A stretch of 64,000 bases of DNA from Candidatus Saccharimonadota bacterium (GTDB lineage: Bacteria > Patescibacteriota > Saccharimonadia > Saccharimonadales > Saccharimonadaceae), in assembly GCA_009777315.1 (NCBI GenBank), contig WRMD01000001.1:28816-92815 (forward strand). The letters are read 5' to 3'. Shown one piece after another: positions 42,597-50,269 of the stretch. The notes under the pieces are model-generated. The model worked only from the letters and a program-made list of their open reading frames with translations, was not told the DNA's origin and ran no database searches. Position numbers and translations under genes: made by a program. Numbering within the stretch: the stretch's first letter is position 1; every line of letters begins with the position of its first letter.

Positions 42597-43891
42597 AGGG
42601 TTTCGCCGGGGAGGTAGGGGCGGAGGACTTTGGGGATGCGGACGCGGAGGTCTTCGGTTTGGTAGTTTTCGATGATGGCGATCATGATGCGGCCGAGGGC
42701 GAAGGCAGTGGCGTCGTTGGTGTGGATGAGCTCGACGTCGCCGTTTTTGCGACGGACGCGGGTTTTTAGGCGGCGGGCTTGGTAGTCGGTCATGTAATCG
42801 GCGGTGTGGGTTTCGCGGTATTTGCCCTGCCCTGGTAGCCATGAGTCCATGTCGAAGCCGGAAGCGTTGGGCTTGCCGATGTCAAAAGTGCATTTTTGGA
42901 GGACGCGATAGGGGATTTCGAGTTCGCTTAAGAGGTGCTTCTGGATGGCGACCATGAGTTCGTGTTCTTTCTGGCCGTCCTCAGCGGTGGTGAAGCTTTC
43001 CATTTCGAGTTTGTCAAATTGGTGGACGCGGAAGATGCCCTCCATGTCTTTGCCGTAGGTGCCGGCTTCGCGGCGGAAAGAGGTGGCGTAGCCGAGGAGG
43101 CGGAGGGGAAAATCTTTTTCGTCGAGGATTTCGCCACTGTACATGGAGCCGAGGACGTGTTCGGCGGAGCCTTGGAGCCAGAGTTCGTCACCTTCGATTT
43201 GGTAGCGCTGGTCGCGGGGTTCGAGGCGGTCCATGGCGTCGAAGAGGTCGGTTTTGATCATGTAGGGCGGGAGGATCGGGATGAAGGGGCGAGGGGAGAC
43301 GCCTTTTAGGCCGGCGTGTTTGATGATTTCGGTGAGGGTGGTTTCGCTGGTGAGGGTGTCCATGACCCATTGGACGATGGCGAACTGGAGGCGGACGAGG
43401 TCACCCTTGAGGTAGGCAAAGCGGGAGCCGGCGACTTTGGCGCCGCGTTCTTTGTCGATCCAGCCGCGGGCTTCGGCGATTTGGTAGTGGTTTTTGGGGG
43501 TGAAAGCGAACTTGGTCGGCTCGCCGATGGTTTCGATGACCTTGTTCTCTTCCTCGGTGTGGCCGACGGGGACGTCTGGCAGGGGGGCGTTGGGGACTTC
43601 TTTGAGGAGTTTGATGAAGCTGGTCTCGATTTCTTCGAGTTCGTCCTCGGTGGCGGAGATTTCGACCTTGAGCTCTTTGCCGCGAGTGATTTCCTCGGGG
43701 GTAGGCTTGTCGGTTTTACCGGACTTGGCGAGGCGATTTCGCTCTTCGCGGAGGGTGTCGAGGACTTGGCTGAGTTCGCGGCGGCGGGAGTCTAACTTGA
43801 GGACTTGATCGACGTCGGCGGTGAGGCCTTTGTCTTTGGTAAACTTTTTGACCGCTTCAGGATTGTTCCTGATAAACTCTATATCTAGCAT
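42593..43891 (-). CDS. serS: Seryl-tRNA synthetase
   Basis: 432 residues, class II. The N-terminal coiled-coil arm (about 28-110, LDSRRRELSQVLDTLREERNRL) binds the long variable arm of tRNA-Ser. Motif 1 lies near LKGVSPRPFIPILPPYMI, motif 2 is YATSFRREAGTYGKDMEGIFRVHQFDKLE, and motif 3 HTNDATAFALGRIMIAIIENYQ. Length is normal. The promoter TGATATAAT (minus, 43901-43909) is 9 nt before the ATG and overlaps the divergent gtrA promoter. Confidence 0.97.
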   Translation of the reverse strand: MLDIEFIRNNPEAVKKFTKDKGLTADVDQVLKLDSRRRELSQVLDTLREERNRLAKSGKTDKPTPEEITRGKELKVEISATEDELEEIETSFIKLLKEVPNAPLPDVPVGHTEEENKVIETIGEPTKFAFTPKNHYQIAEARGWIDKERGAKVAGSRFAYLKGDLVRLQFAIVQWVMDTLTSETTLTEIIKHAGLKGVSPRPFIPILPPYMIKTDLFDAMDRLEPRDQRYQIEGDELWLQGSAEHVLGSMYSGEILDEKDFPLRLLGYATSFRREAGTYGKDMEGIFRVHQFDKLEMESFTTAEDGQKEHELMVAIQKHLLSELEIPYRVLQKCTFDIGKPNASGFDMDSWLPGQGKYRETHTADYMTDYQARRLKTRVRRKNGDVELIHTNDATAFALGRIMIAIIENYQTEDLRVRIPKVLRPYLPGETL

Positions 43892-43893
43892 AA

Positions 43894-43909
43894 TGGTATA
43901 ATTATATCA
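43894..43909. promoter_or_regulatory. Overlapping divergent promoters of serS and the GtrA-like gene
   Basis: Plus: TGGTATAAT 43894-43902, ATG 43909. Minus: TGATATAAT 43909-43901, ATG 43891. The -10 hexamers share bases 43901-43902, so polymerase cannot occupy both at once. Confidence 0.85.
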
Positions 43910-44394
43910 TGATTAAGAGGCAAGTGATCTTTGTGGGGGTTGGGGTGTTTAATACGGTGGCGGATTATGGGCTGTTTATGTTGCTTGTGATGCTTCTGGG
44001 ACTGGGGGCGCCGCTAGCGGGGGTGATTAGTGCGACGGTGATGATGGTAGTTTCGTTTTTTTTGCATAAAAATCTGACGTGGCGGGATAGGGGAGCGGAT
44101 AATAAAGTGATGTGGCAGTTTTTGCTGGGGACGGCGGTGACGATGTGGGCGGTGCGGCCGGTGTTGATGTGGTGTTTTGAGATGATGCTAGATCCGTTGG
44201 TGGTGTCGTTTATGGCGCGAGCAGAGAGTCTTGAAGCGATAATTGGGACGGCGGTAGTTCTGAGTACGTTGATTTTTGGCTTCTCGACAGTGGTGACGCT
44301 GGTGTTGAATTATATCTTCTATAACAAAATTGTGTTTAACCCTAAGAAACCAAGGTCTCTTCCTTCCTTAACTGAACCAGAAAAGCCGGAGTAA
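43909..44394 (+). CDS. GtrA-family membrane protein
   Basis: 161 residues with four helices, of the GtrA family (flippase-like proteins in polysaccharide glycosylation). FVGVGVFNTVADYGLFMLLV opens the protein like GtrA's F..vG...t..d...f. SFFLHKNLTWRD is the conserved loop, and NYIFYNKIVF the usual C-terminal motif. It may translocate lipid-linked sugar for envelope glycans. The last 12 codons (SLPSLTEPEKPE) are encoded by the left arm of a terminator module that also occurs at 18.4 kb, so the tail seems to derive from that module. Confidence 0.88.
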   Translation: MIKRQVIFVGVGVFNTVADYGLFMLLVMLLGLGAPLAGVISATVMMVVSFFLHKNLTWRDRGADNKVMWQFLLGTAVTMWAVRPVLMWCFEMMLDPLVVSFMARAESLEAIIGTAVVLSTLIFGFSTVVTLVLNYIFYNKIVFNPKKPRSLPSLTEPEKPE

Positions 44395-44413
44395 ATCCGG
44401 ACTTTTTTGGTTC
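44362..44413. terminator. Intrinsic terminator; copy 2 of the shared module
   Basis: GAACCAGAAAAGCCGGA - GTAAA - TCCGGACTTTTTTGGTTC, overlapping the end of the GtrA-like gene. It is bidirectional between convergent genes and shares CCTTCCTTA..TGAACCA with the module at 18.4 kb. Confidence 0.88.
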
Positions 44414-44427
44414 AAACTTACAATGTA

Positions 44428-45351
44428 TTAGAATTCGCGGATAGCTTTGTTGCGGCGGGCTTTCCAGATGATGAAGGTGGCGAGGAGGATTATACCGGCC
44501 ATGAGGGTGATGGCGACGGGCAGAGGAAGCATGACAACGGTGTGGGTAGCTTCGCTTTTGGTGCCGATCTCGACGCATTCGTGGGGTTGAGAGTCGATGG
44601 AGGAGCAGAGTTCGGTAGTGACGTTGACGCGATAGAGGCCGAAGCCTGGAGAATCGGGCCATTCTAATTGAAGATCGCGAGTGCGGTCGGGGAAGATGAG
44701 GGCGTCTTCGGTGTGTTCGTAGAAGACGCGATCGAACCAGTTGGTGACGGTGAGCGTGCGGCGGATGAGGAAGTCGACGTTGCCGGTGTTTTTGACGGTG
44801 ATGCGAGCGGAGAGTGGAGTGCGGAATTGTAAGGCGGGGATGTGAGTGCGGATAACTTCGCCCTGCTCTAGATTCTGGCCGTTGCTAGCGCGAGCGAAAA
44901 AGCGAAAGGGGACTTCTTGGTTGATGGCGACGTTGCCGGCGGAGGCGTCAAAGCTCAGAATGATGGCAGCGAACTGTCCGCCGTCAGGTATGGAGGCCGG
45001 CGGATTGATGGTGTAGTTGATGGCGAGACAAGAGGAGGGGGAGAGGATAGGGGAGCCGTCGTCGGTGAAGTCGGTCCACTCGGCGTTATTGCAGTGAGTG
45101 AAGGTGGTGGCGTCAAGGTCGATCCAGTTCATGAGCTGGGTGCGGTGTGAGTCGGCGTCGCAAGCGGCGGCGAACTCCTGGGTGTAATCGGCGCCGGAGC
45201 CGGTGATGCAGAAGGGGGCGGTGCGAAGTTTGAGGGGATAGGCGACGTCGCCTCTATTGCTAACGGTGAAACGACCGCTGAAGGGAGTGCCTGGCGTGAG
45301 GACGATATTGGTATGGGTAGGCGAGAGAGTGAGAGAGGCTATCTCTGACAT
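44428..45351 (-). CDS. DUF916-like surface protein, signal-peptide-less paralogue
   Basis: 307 residues. The N-terminal Ig-like domain (LTLSPTHTNIVLTPGTPFSGRFTVSNRG) and second domain (SARITVKNTGNVDFLIRRTLTVTN), followed by a C-terminal membrane helix (VVMLPLPVAITLMAGIILLATFII) and basic end, give the layout of DUF916/WxL-interacting proteins. It is a paralogue of the next gene upstream, with the same length and order. Unlike it, no signal peptide is present at the annotated start, 3 nt after the upstream stop and without a ribosome-binding site. Five or more cysteines suggest disulfides. Either it is exported unusually or the N-terminus was lost. Confidence 0.65.
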   Translation of the reverse strand: MSEIASLTLSPTHTNIVLTPGTPFSGRFTVSNRGDVAYPLKLRTAPFCITGSGADYTQEFAAACDADSHRTQLMNWIDLDATTFTHCNNAEWTDFTDDGSPILSPSSCLAINYTINPPASIPDGGQFAAIILSFDASAGNVAINQEVPFRFFARASNGQNLEQGEVIRTHIPALQFRTPLSARITVKNTGNVDFLIRRTLTVTNWFDRVFYEHTEDALIFPDRTRDLQLEWPDSPGFGLYRVNVTTELCSSIDSQPHECVEIGTKSEATHTVVMLPLPVAITLMAGIILLATFIIWKARRNKAIREF

Positions 45352-45354
45352 GGA

Positions 45355-46278
45355 TTAGACGTACTTCTTAAAGGTTTCGTTGCGTCGTCGCTTGATGACG
45401 GCATGGACAATAGTGAGAATGATGGCGACGAGGAAGAGGATGACGAGGACGATAACCCAAACCGGGAAGAGGAAGACGAGGTGAGAACGAATATGATCTT
45501 CGCCGAGGAAGTGGACGTTGTAGGAGACGCGGTAGATGCCGAAAGCAGTTTCCGGCCAGCTGTGGGTCATGACGCGTTCGCTTTCGGCGAGGACGTCTTG
45601 ATTGGCTGGGACGCTGTTCCAGATGGTGTTGCCCATGAGGTTTTTGACCTCGAGACTTTGAGTGGCAGTGAAGTCGAGGTTACCGGTGTTGTCGACGTGG
45701 GCGCGAGCGGTGAGGGAGCCGCTGCCTTGCCAGCGGGGGAAATGCTGAGAGATGAGGTGGCCCTCTTCACGAGAGCGACCATCTCGGATGGAGCCCTGGA
45801 GGATGAAACGGATGCCGCCGGTTTCATTAATACCTGTGCTGCCCTCGCCCCTCTCCGGTACGGAGTAGATGAAGAAGCTAGCGTGCTGCGAGCCGCCGGG
45901 AGCGTCCTGAGGGACCTGGATGGTAAAGGTGATTTCCTTTTGGCCTCCCGATTCTATGGTGAAATCATCCTCACTCAGAGTGGTCCAGCGGACGATTTGG
46001 TTGCGCGGGGTTTGGTCGGTCCAGTTGTTGGTGGTACCGCCGTCGACTATGCTGAAGGGGTTGATTTCGATGCGGTAGTGCTGGGTGTGGTCGGAGCCGT
46101 TATAGACTGTGAAGGTGCCGGTAGAAGTGCCGCCGACGCTGAGATCAAGGCGTTCGCGCAAGGGTGAGAGGCCGATGTAAGTCTGCTGAGCTCCAGCAGG
46201 ATAAGCTAAGCTAGTAACCGCTAGAACCGCCAGACATGTAGCCGTACACACTAGCCCAATATTCTTGATGAAATGCAT
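45355..46278 (-). CDS. DUF916-like (WxL-interacting type) cell-surface protein
   Basis: 307 residues. The signal peptide is IGLVCTATCLAVLAVTSLAYPAGA. Then IGLSPLRERLDLSVGGTSTGTFTVYNGSD (first Ig-like domain), QKEITFTIQVPQDAPGGSQHASFFI, and a second domain with HVDNTGNLDFTATQSLEVKN. A C-terminal helix (VWVIVLVILFLVAIILTIVHAVI) and KRRRNETFKKYV anchor it. This is the layout of DUF916 proteins, which in Firmicutes hold WxL proteins on the surface. GAGAGG precedes the ATG. It lies between its paralogue and a small secreted protein. Confidence 0.72.
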   Translation of the reverse strand: MHFIKNIGLVCTATCLAVLAVTSLAYPAGAQQTYIGLSPLRERLDLSVGGTSTGTFTVYNGSDHTQHYRIEINPFSIVDGGTTNNWTDQTPRNQIVRWTTLSEDDFTIESGGQKEITFTIQVPQDAPGGSQHASFFIYSVPERGEGSTGINETGGIRFILQGSIRDGRSREEGHLISQHFPRWQGSGSLTARAHVDNTGNLDFTATQSLEVKNLMGNTIWNSVPANQDVLAESERVMTHSWPETAFGIYRVSYNVHFLGEDHIRSHLVFLFPVWVIVLVILFLVAIILTIVHAVIKRRRNETFKKYV

Positions 46279-46346
46279 GATTATACCTCTCTTTTCTTAG
46301 GTATAGTCTACCGTATAGATGACGATAATGTCAATATAAAATAAAA

Positions 46347-46372
46347 CTCCGCCCCCAAGTATGGGAGCGGAG
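46347..46372 (-). terminator. Intrinsic terminator of the small secreted protein gene
   Basis: On the minus strand CTCCGCTCCC - ATACTT - GGGGGCGGAG followed by TTTTATTTT. A clear T-tailed hairpin with one mismatch. Confidence 0.85.
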
Positions 46373-46396
46373 AGTCAAATCTAGCTTTAGCTAAGA

Positions 46397-47029
46397 TTAT
46401 GGGGTCGGGGTTACTGAGTAGACAACGTAGCCACTGTAGGTACCAGCAGGTAGCGTACCGTCAGTTGCTGCACCGTAGGTAGGCGTAACCGTACCAGCGA
46501 CAACACCAGCTGGGAAGTTTGCAACTGTAGTAGCAGAGTTGGTTGGAGCGGTGAAGTTGCCAGCGACGCCAGCTGTAGTGCTTGCAGCTTGGCCCGCAAG
46601 TGCTAGGCCAGAAATACCGGTACCAGCAGCAGAGGTGAAGGTCGCACCCCATACGTTTCCAGTTAGGGCAGCGGCAGCGCCAAGACCAGCGAAGCCAGTA
46701 CCTGTACCCATGCCAGCTGTAGTAAGAACGTTGCCGGTTGCAGCAGTACCCGTGGTGTCGGTAGCAGCGATCCAGTCAAGAGTACCAGCCTGGTTGCAGG
46801 TGATGCTCCAAGCTACGGCAGCTTCGTTCTGGATAGCGTTACCGGAGCCAGTTAGGTCGATAGTTGCGTCAGAGATACCGCCGCTTAGTGCGCAGTGCCC
46901 ACCGATCGTAACCTCAACTTCTGTAGGAAGGCTTGTAGCTGCATTTGCAGGTGCCATCCCTAAAGCTGCGATCGAACCGAGGACCGCTAGCCCGCCCACT
47001 GCGAGAGCTATAATTTGTTTATGTGCCAT
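46397..47029 (-). CDS. Small secreted surface protein, probably abundant
   Basis: 210 residues. The signal peptide is ALAVGGLAVLGSIAALGMAPANAA. The mature protein is Ala/Gly/Thr-rich, beta-type, with two cysteines (GGHCALSGG, WSITCNQAG). It ends LPAGTYSGYVVYSVTPTP, a C-terminal strand common in fimbrial or surface-coat proteins. It carries the only fully canonical promoter (TTGACA-17-TATGAT) with a long leader, AAGGAG site and T-tailed terminator, as expected of a highly expressed product. The adjacent DUF916 pair suggests it is their partner, in analogy with WxL systems, but no WxL motif is seen. Confidence 0.65.
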   Translation of the reverse strand: MAHKQIIALAVGGLAVLGSIAALGMAPANAATSLPTEVEVTIGGHCALSGGISDATIDLTGSGNAIQNEAAVAWSITCNQAGTLDWIAATDTTGTAATGNVLTTAGMGTGTGFAGLGAAAALTGNVWGATFTSAAGTGISGLALAGQAASTTAGVAGNFTAPTNSATTVANFPAGVVAGTVTPTYGAATDGTLPAGTYSGYVVYSVTPTP

Positions 47030-47072
47030 TGTGCTTTTCTCCTTTTTGTATTTATGCTTTTATGACACTTTT

Positions 47073-47101
47073 ATCATATCCCGTCTAAATGCTTATGTCA
47101 A
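47073..47101 (-). promoter_or_regulatory. Strong canonical promoter of the small secreted protein
   Basis: Minus strand: TTGACA at 47101-47096, exactly 17 bp, TATGAT at 47078-47073. The leader is about 40 nt. It stands out against the -35-less leaderless promoters. Confidence 0.85.
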
Positions 47102-47205
47102 TGGTTTTTAGGTAGTTTTCGGGGTATTTTTGTTTCGGGGGATTTACATCTGTCGGGCCTGTGGGCGTCCTGTGGAAAAGTCGGCATGGTGCTATAATAT
47201 TTAGC

Positions 47206-48135
47206 ATGGAGTTTGGTGAGGTTAGTGAGGCGGATTTTCGGGTGTTTTGTTCTTCGGCTGCGGGGGCGAACTATACGCAGAGCGTGGAAATGGCGCGGCT
47301 GAGGAAAGATTTGGGTTGGGAGACGGGGTTTTATGGTGTGCGGGACAAGTCGGGGGAGTTGGTTTTAGCGGGGCTGGTGGGCTGGAAAGGGCGAGCGGGG
47401 GATTGTTATGGCGGGCCGGTGGGGGATTTTGCGGTGCTTGATGTGTGGACGGCGGGGATGAAGAAAGTGGCTCGGGCGCAGCAGGCGCAGATAATATATA
47501 TGAATCCGATTCGGACGGAGCTTTTTGTGAGGGGTTGGAAGAAGGTGAAGGCGGTGACGCCGCATTTTGTGTATGTGAAGAAGTTGGGGTTTTCTGACGA
47601 GGCGGAGATGCGGAAAAGTTTGAAGCAAAACGCGCGGACTGGGGTGAATAAGGCGGTGCGTGAAGGTGTTAGTGTGCGGGATTTGGGGCGCTCAGAATTG
47701 GGAGTGTTTGCGGGGTTGATGGAGGAGACGGCGGGGCGGCAGAGGTTTTCGGAGCGGGGGCTAGAATACTATGAGAAGTTGTTTGATACATTCAGGGGGG
47801 ATTATCGGGCGAGGTTTGTGGTGGCGGAGGTACAGGGGGAGGCGGTGTTTGGGGGGTGTTTTATTGAGGGTGGGTCGGAAGTGGTGTATCTGTTTGGTGG
47901 GAATAAGACGGAGGCTTTGAAGTATCAGGGGAATTATTTGGCGGTGTGGGAGGAGATGCGAGCGGCGCTTTCGGCGGGGTATAAAGAGTTTAATTTTTAT
48001 GGGTTTAGTGGGCGGGAGGATGATCCGCTGCTTAGGTTTAAGAAGAATTGGAATGGGGAGGTGAGGGAGTACGTGGGAAGATATGCTGTGTCGATAGGGC
48101 TCATTGGCTGGCTGAAACTGCTGTTTACTAGATAA
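47206..48135 (+). CDS. FemAB-family peptidyltransferase
   Basis: 309 residues with the double-GNAT fold of FemX/FemA, which adds amino acids from aminoacyl-tRNA to the peptidoglycan stem peptide. Motifs: VEMARLRKDLGWETGFYGVRD, GGPVGDF, KSLKQNARTGVNKAVREGVSVRDL (the K-x-x-R-x-x-I/V-x-K-A motif), YLFGGNKTEALKYQGNYLAVWEEMRAAL, and FNFYGFSGREDDPLLRFKKNWNGE. I chose ATG 47206, 7 nt after TGCTATAAT (47190-47198). murE follows 15 bp later under its own promoter, and a second FemAB gene lies on the other strand beyond it. Confidence 0.92.
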   Translation: MEFGEVSEADFRVFCSSAAGANYTQSVEMARLRKDLGWETGFYGVRDKSGELVLAGLVGWKGRAGDCYGGPVGDFAVLDVWTAGMKKVARAQQAQIIYMNPIRTELFVRGWKKVKAVTPHFVYVKKLGFSDEAEMRKSLKQNARTGVNKAVREGVSVRDLGRSELGVFAGLMEETAGRQRFSERGLEYYEKLFDTFRGDYRARFVVAEVQGEAVFGGCFIEGGSEVVYLFGGNKTEALKYQGNYLAVWEEMRAALSAGYKEFNFYGFSGREDDPLLRFKKNWNGEVREYVGRYAVSIGLIGWLKLLFTR

Positions 48136-48150
48136 TGGTATAATTAGGGT

Positions 48151-49374
48151 ATGAAACAGTGGCTGGAGAGGTTGCCGGGGTATAAGAGTGCGGTGATTCC
48201 GTGGCATATTTTGCAGGGGGTGTTTTGGGCGTGTCGATATGGGTTTCCGGCGCGGGGGATGACGGTGGTTGGCGTGACCGGGACGAATGGGAAGACGACG
48301 ACTTGTTTGATGATTTATCGGATGTTGGTGGCGGCGGGGAAGAAGGTTGGTGTGATAACGACGGTGGGGGAAGGTATGTTGGGGGAGTTTGATGCGGCGG
48401 GGGGACATATGACGACTTGGCCGGCGCGGCAGATGAATGAGAAATTGGCGGCGATGCGGCGGGCGGGGGTTCGTTATTTGGTGTTGGAGGTGTCGTCGCA
48501 TGCGCTGGCGCAACATCGGACGCTGGGGGTGCGGTTTAGGGTGGCGGTGATGACGAATTTGACGCAGGAGCATTTGAACTTTCATGGGACGATGGAGCGG
48601 TATGCGGCGGCGAAGATGCGGTTGTTTAGGATGGCGGGGATGGGTGTGGTGAATGCGGAGGATGAGTGGGGGGCGAGGTTTGCGCGGGCGAGCAGGAAAG
48701 CGGTGGCTTATGGGCTGGAGAAGGGTGATGTGACACTGGGGAAAATGCCGGTGAAGCCGGAGTTGCCGGGAGATTATAATAAGGCGAATGCTCTGGCGGC
48801 AGCAGCGGTGGGGGAGATTTTGGGGTTGAGTAGGGTGCAGATTCTGGAGGGGATTGCGAGTCTGAAGGAGGCGCCGGGGCGGATGCAGGTGGTGGATGAG
48901 GGACAGAAATATACGGTGATTGTTGACTATGCGCACACGCCGGATGCGATGGAGCGGGTGCTGGCTGAGGGGCGGAAGATGGCGGGGCGGCGGCGGTTGA
49001 TTGTGTGTTTTGGGGCGCAGGGGGGGAATCGTGATCCGGGGAAGCGGCGGCCGATGGGAGAGATTGCGGGGAGATTGGCGGACGTCGTGGTGTTGACGGA
49101 GGATGAGTCGTATGAGACGCCGGTGACGGAAATTATGGCGGATATTGCGGAGGGGGTGGTGGAGGCTGGGAAGGCTCTTGGGAAGGATTTGTTTTTGGAG
49201 GAGCGGCGGGAGAAGGCGGTGGCTTTGGCGGTTTCGTTGGCGCGGGCGGGGGATGTGGTGATGTTTTTGGGTAAAGGGCATGAGAAGACGATTAGTCGGG
49301 CTAGCGGCGAGGAAGTATATGACGAAGTCGCCGAAGTCGAAAAAGCAATTCGTAAGGATAGTAGAGCGGGCTGA
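48151..49374 (+). CDS. murE: MurE-like UDP-MurNAc-tripeptide synthetase, short N-terminus
   Basis: 407-residue Mur ligase adding the third amino acid of the stem peptide. ATP site VVGVTGTNGKTTTCLMIY near residue 40; VLEVSSHALAQHRTLG, NLTQEHLNFHGTMERYAAAK, VDYAHTPDAMERVL and LGKGHEK follow in MurE order. The usual ~90-residue N-terminal UDP-binding domain is almost absent. The specificity motif (DNPRxEDP for diaminopimelate) is replaced by TEDESYETP, which argues against DAP and perhaps for Lys or Orn. TGGTATAAT (48136-48144) lies 6 nt before the ATG. The 3' end overlaps the convergent FemAB gene by 74 bp. Confidence 0.9.
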   Translation: MKQWLERLPGYKSAVIPWHILQGVFWACRYGFPARGMTVVGVTGTNGKTTTCLMIYRMLVAAGKKVGVITTVGEGMLGEFDAAGGHMTTWPARQMNEKLAAMRRAGVRYLVLEVSSHALAQHRTLGVRFRVAVMTNLTQEHLNFHGTMERYAAAKMRLFRMAGMGVVNAEDEWGARFARASRKAVAYGLEKGDVTLGKMPVKPELPGDYNKANALAAAAVGEILGLSRVQILEGIASLKEAPGRMQVVDEGQKYTVIVDYAHTPDAMERVLAEGRKMAGRRRLIVCFGAQGGNRDPGKRRPMGEIAGRLADVVVLTEDESYETPVTEIMADIAEGVVEAGKALGKDLFLEERREKAVALAVSLARAGDVVMFLGKGHEKTISRASGEEVYDEVAEVEKAIRKDSRAG

Positions 49375-50269
49375 GTGGGGCGTCCATGGTGGGCGGTAGG
49401 GTGGTGGCTTGGCCGAAGCCGAGCTTGAAGCTACTGATGCCGTCGTTGAGGAGGCCGTTCATGTCGTAGAGGTTGGCGCCACGATTTTTTGCGTCTTCGA
49501 TTGCGGTTTGCTTGAGGAGGTGATTGGCGTGGAGACGTTGGCCGATTTCGTTAATACCGCCGTATAGTTCGAAGGCGGTTTCGGTGATGATATTCCAGAG
49601 GAAAGCGACGATTTGGGGTTGGTGTTCTGGGTTCTCATATTCGGCGACGAGAAGCTGGGTGTTCTCGGGGGGGATTTTTTGGAAAATTAGGTTGTAGTAG
49701 GAGGCGGGATGGATGGCGAAGTGAGCGCGGCGGGCGGTCTCAGCGTAGAGGGCGTAGATCGTTGCTAGGTCGGCCTCGGTGGCAGGGCGGACGGTGATGC
49801 CGTCGCGGGAGGCTTTTTTGATGTATTGGCGGGTTTTGCTGCTGTAGCTCGCCATGATTTCGGGTAATTCGGGTTGGAGATTGATGGTGGCGGTGGTGTT
49901 GATGAGGATGTGGGAGGGGGATTTACGGAAGCCAGGTGGGAAGTCGATAGGTGTGGCGGCTTCGATTTTGAGTTCGAGGCAGTTTTTGCTTTTGCACCAC
50001 TTTTTGAGTTCGGTGAGGAAGTTGGCGGAGCTGCCGGTGATAACGGGGCCGCGGGGGCAGTAGGCTATGGCGGTGAAAGGTTTAGGGAGACGGCGGATGA
50101 GGATTTGGGCGAGGCCGTCGGTGGATTGTAAGCGGTAGGCATGCCAGTTGCCGGATTTGACTTTGGTGTCGCCCCAGCCCCAGAGTTGCATGGGGTGGCC
50201 GTGGTGGTTGGTGATGAGGGTGTCCCAGGCGGTTTGGTTGGTGATTTCGGTTAAGTTGGGCTTGGTCAT
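49301..50269 (-). CDS. FemAB-family peptidyltransferase, second copy
   Basis: 322 residues; FemX/FemA double-GNAT protein. Motifs: HPMQLWGWGDTKVKSGNWHAYRL, AYCPRGPVI, ASYSSKTRQYIKKASRDGITVRPAT, ELYGGINEIGQRLHANHLLKQTAIEDAKNRG, YDMNGLLNDGISSFKLGFG. Same family as the protein at 47.2 kb, but Thr/Pro/Leu/Ile-rich rather than Gly/Glu/Val-rich because it lies on the C-rich strand. The ATG overlaps the stop of the Stealth-type gene upstream. Two FemAB proteins around MurE imply a two-step or branched interpeptide bridge. Confidence 0.92.
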   Translation of the reverse strand: MTKPNLTEITNQTAWDTLITNHHGHPMQLWGWGDTKVKSGNWHAYRLQSTDGLAQILIRRLPKPFTAIAYCPRGPVITGSSANFLTELKKWCKSKNCLELKIEAATPIDFPPGFRKSPSHILINTTATINLQPELPEIMASYSSKTRQYIKKASRDGITVRPATEADLATIYALYAETARRAHFAIHPASYYNLIFQKIPPENTQLLVAEYENPEHQPQIVAFLWNIITETAFELYGGINEIGQRLHANHLLKQTAIEDAKNRGANLYDMNGLLNDGISSFKLGFGQATTLPPTMDAPLSPLYYPYELLFRLRRLRHILPRR

